NCBI GenBank assembly: GCA_937898415.1
Contig: CALDLA010000080.1
Coordinates: forward strand, 1-36,240
Origin: an uncultured Prevotellaceae bacterium
Lineage (GTDB): Bacteria > Bacteroidota > Bacteroidia > Bacteroidales > Bacteroidaceae
DNA: 36,240 bases
Direction: 5' to 3'
Shown here: piece by piece, positions 16,083-22,535 of the stretch
Layout of the letters: every line of letters starts with the position of its first letter
Numbering within the stretch: position 1 is the first letter of the stretch
Made by a program: the position numbers and the translations under genes
The notes under the pieces: model-generated
Database searches by the model: none
Told to the model about the DNA's origin: nothing
The model's input: the letters and a program-made list of their open reading frames with translations, nothing else

Positions 16083-17489
16083 ATGAAACAATTCAACGAC
16101 AAGAACTTCGTCTTAGAGACCGAAATCGCACAGGACCTGTACCACAACCACGCATCCAAGATGCCCATTATCGACTACCACTGCCACCTCATTCCCGAGA
16201 TGGTGGCCAACGACCATCAGTTCAAGAGCATCACTGAGTTATGGCTTGGCGGCGACCACTACAAGTGGCGCGCAATGCGTACCAACGGCATCGACGAGCG
16301 CTACTGCACAGGCAAGGACACCAGCGACTGGGAGAAGTTCGAAAAGTGGGCAGAGACCGTACCCTATACCCTGCGTAACCCGCTGTACCACTGGACCCAC
16401 CTGGAGTTGAAGACCGCCTTCGGCATCGAAAAACTGCTCTCGCCCAAGACCGCCCGCGAGATATTCGACGAATGCAACGAAAAGCTGAAGCAGCCCGAGT
16501 TCTCGGCACGTGGTCTGATGAAGCACTACAACGTTGAGTGCGTCTGCACCACCGACGACCCCGTCGACGACCTGCACAACCATATTGAGTACGCACGCAA
16601 CAAGGCTCAGGACGATCCCATCATGCTGCCCGCATGGCGCCCCGACAAGGCGATGAACATCGAGAAGCCCGAGTTTGCGGGGTATGTCGAGCAGCTCTCA
16701 GGGGTCAGCGGCGTCAGCATCACCAAGTTCGCCGACATGATCGACGCCCTCAAGAAACGTCATGAGTTCTTCGAGGCCCAGGGCTCCAAGCTCTCCGATC
16801 ACGGCATCGAGGAGTTCTACGACGAGCCTTACACCGACTCGCAGATTGAGACCATCTTCGAGAAGGCCATGCGCGGCCAGCAGCTCTCGCAGCTCGAAAT
16901 CCGCCAGTACAAGAACTGCTTCCTCACCGTCATGGCTGAGATGGACGCCGACGCCGGATGGACGCAGCAGTTCCACTATGGTGCCATCCGCGACAACAAT
17001 ACCGCCATGTACCGTCAGCTCGGTCCCGACACCGGCTTCGACTCCATCGGCGAGTTCAATACCGCCCGTGCCATGTCCACCTTCCTCAACAACCTCAACT
17101 CGAATGGCAAGCTCACGCGCACCATATTATATACGCTTAACCCCTGTGCCAACGAGGTCATCGCCACCATGCTCGGCAACTTCCAGGGAGGAGAGCCCGG
17201 CAAGATTCAGTTCGGCTCCGGCTGGTGGTTCAACGACCAGATGGACGGCATGATCCGTCAGATGAACGCCCTCTCCGTCCTCGGCCTGCTCTCACGCTTC
17301 GTGGGAATGCTCACCGACAGCCGTTCTTTCCTAAGCTATCCGCGCCACGAGTACTTCCGCCGCATCCTCTGCAACTTGTTGGGCAACGACGTCGAAAAGG
17401 GATTGCTGCCCGACGACCGCGAGCTTCTGGGCCAGATGGTGGAGGACATCTCCTACAACAACGCCCGCCGCTACTTCAAGTTCTATTGA
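16083..17489 (+). CDS. uxaC: Uronate (glucuronate/galacturonate) isomerase
   Basis: 468 aa, the normal UxaC length. The amidohydrolase-like metal motif is at His33/His35 in DYHCHLIPE, followed by conserved WLGGDHYKWRAMR and, near the C-terminus, GMLTDSRSFLSYPRHEYFRR. The enzyme interconverts D-glucuronate with D-fructuronate, or D-galacturonate with D-tagaturonate, the first step of uronate use. It is monocistronic, with its own promoter and a strong terminator. The PL11 pectin lyase elsewhere in the window (33869-35992) could supply uronates, but the genes are not linked. Confidence 0.95.
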   Translation: MKQFNDKNFVLETEIAQDLYHNHASKMPIIDYHCHLIPEMVANDHQFKSITELWLGGDHYKWRAMRTNGIDERYCTGKDTSDWEKFEKWAETVPYTLRNPLYHWTHLELKTAFGIEKLLSPKTAREIFDECNEKLKQPEFSARGLMKHYNVECVCTTDDPVDDLHNHIEYARNKAQDDPIMLPAWRPDKAMNIEKPEFAGYVEQLSGVSGVSITKFADMIDALKKRHEFFEAQGSKLSDHGIEEFYDEPYTDSQIETIFEKAMRGQQLSQLEIRQYKNCFLTVMAEMDADAGWTQQFHYGAIRDNNTAMYRQLGPDTGFDSIGEFNTARAMSTFLNNLNSNGKLTRTILYTLNPCANEVIATMLGNFQGGEPGKIQFGSGWWFNDQMDGMIRQMNALSVLGLLSRFVGMLTDSRSFLSYPRHEYFRRILCNLLGNDVEKGLLPDDRELLGQMVEDISYNNARRYFKFY

Positions 17490-17520
17490 TTCCTCATCAG
17501 GCGTTCCCCAAAAAGAATCA

Positions 17521-17552
17521 CCCCACTTTGCTCCAGACAAAGTGGGGTTTTT
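17521..17552 (+). terminator. Rho-independent terminator after uxaC
   Basis: A perfect 10-bp stem CCCCACTTTG/CAAAGTGGGG with a 7-nt loop, followed by TTTTT. Confidence 0.85.
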
Positions 17553-17645
17553 CTACGTCGATTTCAGGGCAAGACATTTGCCATCTTTCCCGCATCAGCA
17601 TAGGGGGTGGCGGCGATTATTGCAAATCATATTTTCACCAAAACA

Positions 17646-17677
17646 TTTGGCTGTTTCATTTTTTTTGCCGAAATTTG
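17646..17677 (+). promoter_or_regulatory. Promoter with variant -7 box (GAAATTTG)
   Basis: TTTG at 17646-17649, 20 nt, GAAATTTG at 17670-17677. The first base departs from TAnnTTTG, as it also does at the dnaA promoter. Confidence 0.5.
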
Positions 17678-17695
17678 CAGCAAAATTAAGAGGAT

Positions 17696-18265
17696 ATGTC
17701 ACAAGAACAGAATAACATTGGCGGGAGCACCGAGCAGGGCGAGGTGCGCCCGAAGGTGGTCGAGGTAAGACCGCAGGTATTAGAGTGCGACGTGGTGCGC
17801 TTCCAGAACAATAAGGATAAGTGGGTGGCCTTCGTGGGGTTGCTCGACGGTCGGCCCTACGAAATCTTCACCGGACTGCAGGACGACGAGGAGGGTATCG
17901 TACTGCCCAAGACGGTGACACACGGTAAAATCATCAAGCAGCTGAACCCTGACGGCACCAAGCGCTATGACTTTCAGTTTGAGAACAAGCGCGGCTACAA
18001 GACTACCGTCGAGGGACTCTCAGAGAAGTTCAACCCTGAGTACTGGAACTATGCGAAGCTGATCAGCGGCGTACTGCGCTACGGTATGCCCATTGACCAC
18101 GTTGTCAAGCTGGTAGCCTCGCTGGAACTTCGTGACGAGAGTATCAATACGTGGAAGATTGGCGTGGAACGCGCCCTGAAGAAGTATGCCGGCAGTGGTG
18201 CCGACGCAATGGAAACAGCCAATGATGCTGCAGACGTACATTCGACTGGAGAGGCTGAGGTTTAG
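17696..18265 (+). CDS. Free-standing NrdJ C-terminal (TSCPD-like) domain protein
   Basis: 189 aa. After a low-complexity start comes VRPQVLECDVVRF, GRPYEIFTG, a basic linker and LISGVLRYGMPIDHVVKLVASLEL, then INTWKIGVERALKKY. This order resembles the extreme C-terminal region of B12-dependent ribonucleotide reductases, where the GRPfEvF strand and the LRhGvP helix form a TSCPD-type domain. No catalytic reductase core is present, so it is either a separate accessory subunit or a detached domain. It has its own promoter and is not obviously truncated. FolB overlaps its 3' end. Function unknown; the domain resemblance is my reading, not a search. Confidence 0.5.
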   Translation: MSQEQNNIGGSTEQGEVRPKVVEVRPQVLECDVVRFQNNKDKWVAFVGLLDGRPYEIFTGLQDDEEGIVLPKTVTHGKIIKQLNPDGTKRYDFQFENKRGYKTTVEGLSEKFNPEYWNYAKLISGVLRYGMPIDHVVKLVASLELRDESINTWKIGVERALKKYAGSGADAMETANDAADVHSTGEAEV

Positions 18266-18599
18266 GGCCTTCCACGGCGTGCTGCCCCAGGAGCGCATTG
18301 TAGGCGGTGACTTCGAGGTCACACTACGCATTGGCTACCCGTGGCAACAGGCGATGGAGAGCGATGCTGTGGGTGACACGCTCGACTACGCTGCCGTTTA
18401 TCGGCTTGTGCGTGCGGAGATGGTGCAGCCCTCCCTACTCCTGGAGCACGTTGCGGGACGCATCGTGAAGACTCTCCTTCGCGACTTCCCGCTCATCACC
18501 TCCATTGACCTCTGTCTGACCAAAGTGACGCCGCCGATGGGGGCTGACAGCGAGGGGGCCGGGGTGGAGCTACACTTAATAAATGATAAAACTGACTGA
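18225..18599 (+). CDS. folB: Dihydroneopterin aldolase
   Basis: 124 aa, the typical FolB length, from the ATG at 18225 (another ATG one codon earlier). The FRAFHGVLPQER motif places the catalytic Glu at 23, and LCLTKVTPPMG gives the Lys at 100, matching the Glu22/Lys100 pattern of characterised enzymes; HLLLE-type Glu74 anchors the pterin. It converts dihydroneopterin to 6-hydroxymethyl-dihydropterin plus glycolaldehyde in folate synthesis. The start lies inside the preceding gene (about 41-bp overlap), which suggests coupled expression. No other folate gene is nearby. Confidence 0.9.
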   Translation: MLQTYIRLERLRFRAFHGVLPQERIVGGDFEVTLRIGYPWQQAMESDAVGDTLDYAAVYRLVRAEMVQPSLLLEHVAGRIVKTLLRDFPLITSIDLCLTKVTPPMGADSEGAGVELHLINDKTD

Positions 18600-18628
18600 A
18601 TTCTACATGTCTTTTAACAGAAAAGCAG

Positions 18629-18636
18629 TACCTTTG
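18629..18636 (+). promoter_or_regulatory. -7 box (TACCTTTG) directly before the amidase start
   Basis: An exact box ending only 5 nt before the ATG at 18642, so the expected transcript start coincides with the start codon. The -33 region is poor. Confidence 0.5.
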
Positions 18637-18641
18637 CAGGG

Positions 18642-19874
18642 ATGTTTTACAGGAAGTTAATTTTTATCGTATCCATATTGCTTGGTTTGGTGCTTTCCGT
18701 GGATGGTGCCACGAAGCGATTTACGCTGTGTATCGACGCCGGTCATGGCGGCGGTGACCCTGGAGCCAAGGGTAAGATTTCGAAGGAGAAGACGCTAACC
18801 CTGCGCTACGCACTGGCCTTCGGTCGTATCGTTGAACAGAACTGTCCCGACGTGAAGGTCGTCTATACCCGCAAGACCGACCGCTTTGTTGAGCTGTGGC
18901 AGCGCGCCGAGATTGCCAACAAGGCCAAGGCCGACCTCTTTGTCTCCGTCCATATCAACTCGCTGCCGAAAGGGCATATCGCCCGTGGCTACCAGACCTA
19001 CACGCTGGGCCGCAGTCGTCGCGACGGCAACAAGCAGGGGTATATTGAAAACTTGGAGGTGGCCAAGCGCGAGAACTCCGTCATCCTTTACGAGAAAGAC
19101 TACCAACAGCATTATGAGGGTTTTGACCCGAACTCGCCGGAGAGTAATATCCTCTTTGAACTGGTGCAGGACAAGAACCTGGAGAACAGCATCCAGCTGG
19201 CCAAGTTCATGCAGAAGAACATCTGCTCGGCGACGGGGCGTCTGGACAAGGGTGTTTATCAGGATAACCTTGCCGTGCTGCGCCTGACGTCGATGCCAGC
19301 CTGCCTGATGGAGCTGGGCTTCATCTCGACGGCTGACGAGGAGCAGTATATGAACAGCGACAAAGCTGTGCAGCAATATACACGTGGTTTCTACAACGCT
19401 TTCGTTGCCTATAAGAATAAGGTGTCGCCTGGTATAAAGACACCTTACAAGCCGATAACCGAGATTCCTGAGACGCAGGAACCTGAACCGGAGAAGCCTG
19501 CTGTGGTGAAAACTGCTGTGGAGAAACAGCAGGAACCCAAGGAGGATGAGCCGGAATCCCGACAGGAGAAAGAAACGACTGTGGAGACATCGACGGATGC
19601 TCCGGTCTTCAAAGTGCAGATCCTGACCAGCGGCAGCGTGCTGAAGAAGAACAGTAAGCTGCTGAAAGGACATACTGATGCCGACTATTACCGCGAGGGC
19701 GGCATCTATAAGTACACCGTAGGAGCCTCTACCAACTATCAGGAAATCTACCAGTTGCGCAAGGAGGTGCTCAGCAAGTTCCCGGAAGCGTTTATCATCG
19801 CCTTCAAGAACGGTAAGAAGACGGATGTCAACGAGGCCATCCGCGAGTATAAGAAGAGAAAAGTGAAGAAGTGA
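18642..19874 (+). CDS. N-acetylmuramoyl-L-alanine amidase (Amidase_3) with C-terminal SPOR-like region
   Basis: 410 aa. A signal peptide (residues 1-22) sends it to the periplasm. The catalytic zinc domain runs from about residue 26 to 260: His35 (IDAGHGG), Glu49, His104 (SVHINS) and catalytic Glu224 (CLMELGFIS). It cleaves the bond between muramic acid and the stem peptide, as in daughter-cell separation. A Pro/Glu/Lys-rich linker (about 268-320) leads to a C-terminal region VFKVQILTSG...YYREGGIYKYTVG that resembles a SPOR domain, which binds denuded septal glycan. The final codons run into a 15-bp tandem repeat that continues past the stop. Confidence 0.92.
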   Translation: MFYRKLIFIVSILLGLVLSVDGATKRFTLCIDAGHGGGDPGAKGKISKEKTLTLRYALAFGRIVEQNCPDVKVVYTRKTDRFVELWQRAEIANKAKADLFVSVHINSLPKGHIARGYQTYTLGRSRRDGNKQGYIENLEVAKRENSVILYEKDYQQHYEGFDPNSPESNILFELVQDKNLENSIQLAKFMQKNICSATGRLDKGVYQDNLAVLRLTSMPACLMELGFISTADEEQYMNSDKAVQQYTRGFYNAFVAYKNKVSPGIKTPYKPITEIPETQEPEPEKPAVVKTAVEKQQEPKEDEPESRQEKETTVETSTDAPVFKVQILTSGSVLKKNSKLLKGHTDADYYREGGIYKYTVGASTNYQEIYQLRKEVLSKFPEAFIIAFKNGKKTDVNEAIREYKKRKVKK

Positions 19875-19888
19875 AAAGTGAAGAAGTG
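19859..19888 (+). repeat. 15-bp tandem duplication across the amidase stop
   Basis: Two exact copies of AAAAGTGAAGAAGTG, the first containing the end of the reading frame and its TGA. A degenerate third part continues to about 19903. Confidence 0.7.
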
Positions 19889-19908
19889 AATAGTAAGAAG
19901 TAAACGAT

Positions 19909-20811
19909 ATGAAATTCTTTACCAAGGAAGTACAGATAGCCCTGGTGGCTATAGTGGGAGTTGTCATTCTGTTTTTCGGTATGCAGTTCTTGAAGGGACT
20001 GAGCATCTTCTCAGGTGGCAACACGTATGTCGTGAAGTTCAATGATGTTACCGGCCTGTCGGCCTCCAGCCCCATCTATGTCAACGGCGTGAAGGTGGGA
20101 ACGGTGAAGTCGCTCGACTACGACTACGCCCGTCCTGACAACATCCTGGCCGTCATCGGACTAGATGAAGAACTGAACTTGCCACAGGGGACGACGGCCG
20201 AGATAGCCAGCGACCTGTTGGGTAACGTGCGTCTGGAATTGAAGTTGGGAACCGTTGGAGGCTCGTTGATAGCCGTTGGCGATACCATCTATGGCCAGAT
20301 GCAATCAGGCCTCATGGGCAAGGCTGCCGACATGGTGCCACAGATAGAGCAGATGCTGCCAAAGCTGGACTCCATCCTAGCCAGCATCAATAACCTGCTG
20401 GCTGACCCCTCCATCGGCAACTCCCTGCATAACGTTGAGAACATCACAGCCGGGCTGACCACCACCAGCCAGGAACTGAGCCGACTTACTGCCAGCCTGA
20501 ACCACCAGCTGCCGGGACTGATGAGCAAGGCCGACGGCGTGATGGCCAATACCGACACGCTGACGCGTAATCTCAGCATGCTGGATTTCGCCAGCACGAT
20601 GACGAAGGTAGATCAGACCCTAAGGAACGTGGAGCAGATGACGACCCGTCTGAACAGCAACGACGGCACCCTGGGACTGTTGATGCGCGATCAGGGACTG
20701 TATAACAACTTGAATGCAACGATGATGCACGCCGACTCGCTGATGATAGATTTGAAGAGCCATCCCAAGCGCTATGTACACTTCTCGATTTTCGGCAAAA
20801 AAGACAAGTAA
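19909..20811 (+). CDS. MCE/MlaD-family substrate-binding protein
   Basis: 300 aa. An N-terminal transmembrane helix (about residues 8-28, VQIALVAIVGVVILFFGMQF) anchors it in the inner membrane. The MCE domain follows at about 38-115, with FNDVTGLSASSPIYVNGVKVG and LLGNVRLEL. The C-terminal ~180 residues are helical with many evenly spaced Leu, consistent with a needle or bundle. MCE proteins form rings that move lipids between membranes with an ABC transporter (MlaEF-type). No such permease or ATPase is adjacent; the neighbour is the amidase, 34 bp upstream, a pairing I regard as plausible for envelope maintenance. Confidence 0.88.
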   Translation: MKFFTKEVQIALVAIVGVVILFFGMQFLKGLSIFSGGNTYVVKFNDVTGLSASSPIYVNGVKVGTVKSLDYDYARPDNILAVIGLDEELNLPQGTTAEIASDLLGNVRLELKLGTVGGSLIAVGDTIYGQMQSGLMGKAADMVPQIEQMLPKLDSILASINNLLADPSIGNSLHNVENITAGLTTTSQELSRLTASLNHQLPGLMSKADGVMANTDTLTRNLSMLDFASTMTKVDQTLRNVEQMTTRLNSNDGTLGLLMRDQGLYNNLNATMMHADSLMIDLKSHPKRYVHFSIFGKKDK

Positions 20812-20991
20812 TTTTATTTTCGTCTAAATAATATTTTTCCTGAAAGTCCGATTGCCAATTTCGTAATTGCCTGAATGATAAAAGGTTTGAATTCTACAAT
20901 AAGAGAGTTTGGAGAAAATCTGTGAAACGCCCTAATAGTCGTTAATGAAGTGAGTTACGTGCGAAACATTTTGATGTACATTTCTCTTGAA

Positions 20992-21023
20992 TTTGCATAA
21001 TTCAAAAAAAAAAGCGAACTTTG
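20992..21023 (+). promoter_or_regulatory. dnaA promoter (TTTG-N20-GAACTTTG)
   Basis: TTTG at 20992-20995, 20 nt including an A-run, GAACTTTG at 21016-21023. The leader is about 55 nt. No DnaA box (TTATCCACA-like) is visible in 20812-21085. Confidence 0.55.
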
Positions 21024-21085
21024 CACTCGAAATGAAAAAATGCACAAGCATTATCTTGTAACAATTAATTAACTAAAAACGCCCG

Positions 21086-22492
21086 ATGCAAAACAGTCAT
21101 AAGGCGCTTTGGGACAACTGCCTCCAACTGATTCGGCAGAACGTCACCGAGCAGCAGTACAAAACGTGGTTCGCACCCATTGTCTTCGAGTCTTACTCGG
21201 AGAAGGATGCCACGTTGTTGCTGCAAGTGCCCAGCGCCTACTTCTGTGAGTATCTGGAGCAGTACTTTATCAAATTAATGTATTGGGCGCTGACCAACAG
21301 CTTCAAGGCTAACGTCAAGCTCAACTACCGCATTGTTACGGATAAGACCAACCGACTGACCCAGAGGGTGGAGGCTGACAAGCCCGCCGACATTGACGTG
21401 CCTGCCGTCAACGGTCACGTTAACCAGTCGCCGACGGTGCTTGACGCTACCCCCCACGATCTAAATCCGCAGCTGGACATCCACAAGACCTTTCAGACGT
21501 TTATTGAGGGCGACTCCAACAAACTGCCCCGTACCGTGGGCATCTCGATAGCCGAGCATCCGAGCAAATCGACCTTCAATCCGTTCTTCATCTTCGGCCC
21601 CTCGGGCTGTGGCAAGACCCACCTCATCAATGCCATCGGTGTCCGCTGTAAGGAGATGTACCCGCAAAAGCGTGTGCTCTATGTCTCGGCCCGTCTGTTC
21701 CAGGTACAATATACTGACGCGGTGCGCCGCAATACCACCAACGACTTCATCAACTTCTATCAGACGATAGACGTGCTGATAGTGGATGACATACAGGAGT
21801 GGGCCACGTCGCCCAGGACGCTGGATACGTTCTTCCACATCTTCGACCACTTGTTCCGCCTTGGCAAGCAGATTATCCTGGCCAGCGACCGTCCGCCTGT
21901 CGATCTCGACGGTGTGAAGGACCGCCTGCTGACGCGCTTCTCCTGCGGACTGATTGCCGAACTGGAAAAACCCAACGTGCAACTCTGTGTTGACATTCTG
22001 AATGCCAAGTGTCGCCGCGACGGTCTGAAAATTCCCGCCGACGTCATCCAGTTCATTGCCGAGACGGCCAATGGTAGCGTCCGAGATTTGGAGGGCGTGG
22101 TCAACGGACTGATGGCTTATTCCATCGTCTATAACAGTAATGTCGATATGCGCCTGGCCGAGCGTATCATCAAGCGTGCCGTCAAGATTGACAATCATCC
22201 GCTGACCGTCGATGATATTCTGGAGAAGGTGTGCGGCCATTATAACGTACAGCAGCAGCACGTGTTCAGCAAGAGCCGCAAGCGCGACTATGTCCTAGTG
22301 CGTCAGGTCAGTATGTATCTTGCCCAGAAGTACACGAAGATGCCTGCCTCGCGCATCGGACAGTTAATAGGTGGCCGCGACCATTCGACGGTACTCCACA
22401 GTTGTTCCACCGTGGAACAGCGCCTGAAGGTGGACAAAGCCTTCCAGGCAGAGCTGAGTAGCATTGAGAATTCTTTTAAGTTGAAGCAGTAA
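21086..22492 (+). CDS. dnaA: Chromosomal replication initiator DnaA
   Basis: 468 aa. Domain I is at the N-terminus (LWDNCLQLIRQNVTEQQYKTWF), a linker follows, then the AAA+ domain with Walker A GPSGCGKT (171-178) and Walker B LIVDDIQ. The C-terminal DNA-binding domain includes GGRDHSTVLHS, the signature of DnaA domain IV. It opens the origin and loads the helicase. It is transcribed alone from a promoter with a near-consensus box; dnaN and recF are not beside it, and no origin cluster is visible here. A perfect hairpin follows the stop. Confidence 0.97.
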   Translation: MQNSHKALWDNCLQLIRQNVTEQQYKTWFAPIVFESYSEKDATLLLQVPSAYFCEYLEQYFIKLMYWALTNSFKANVKLNYRIVTDKTNRLTQRVEADKPADIDVPAVNGHVNQSPTVLDATPHDLNPQLDIHKTFQTFIEGDSNKLPRTVGISIAEHPSKSTFNPFFIFGPSGCGKTHLINAIGVRCKEMYPQKRVLYVSARLFQVQYTDAVRRNTTNDFINFYQTIDVLIVDDIQEWATSPRTLDTFFHIFDHLFRLGKQIILASDRPPVDLDGVKDRLLTRFSCGLIAELEKPNVQLCVDILNAKCRRDGLKIPADVIQFIAETANGSVRDLEGVVNGLMAYSIVYNSNVDMRLAERIIKRAVKIDNHPLTVDDILEKVCGHYNVQQQHVFSKSRKRDYVLVRQVSMYLAQKYTKMPASRIGQLIGGRDHSTVLHSCSTVEQRLKVDKAFQAELSSIENSFKLKQ

Positions 22493-22496
22493 ATAC

Positions 22497-22529
22497 AGAG
22501 AAGCCCCGTCACAGCGACGGGGCTTCTCT
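22497..22529. terminator. Bidirectional hairpin between dnaA and the TonB receptor
   Basis: A perfect 14-bp stem (arms 22497-22510 and 22516-22529) with a 5-nt loop, between convergent genes. It has no long T-run, but the arms end in U-rich TTCTCT. Confidence 0.7.
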
Positions 22530-22535
22530 CTGATT

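Noticed and set aside
18795..20075. 426-codon open frame antisense to the amidase and MCE genes
   Set aside because: Crosses two clear genes and a tandem repeat, and has no recognisable domain.
20875..20925. 16-codon frame (MIKGLNSTIREFGENL) as a peptide precursor
   Set aside because: No ribosome site, no adjacent maturation gene and no leader/core pattern; a chance frame.
20812..21085. Possible replication origin upstream of dnaA
   Set aside because: No TTATCCACA-like DnaA boxes and no obvious AT-rich 13-mers; only a promoter is seen.
22403..22419. 17-bp palindrome TGTTCCAC-C-GTGGAACA inside dnaA
   Set aside because: Lies in the conserved DNA-binding domain coding sequence just after HSTVLHS; coding constraint is a sufficient explanation for a single copy.
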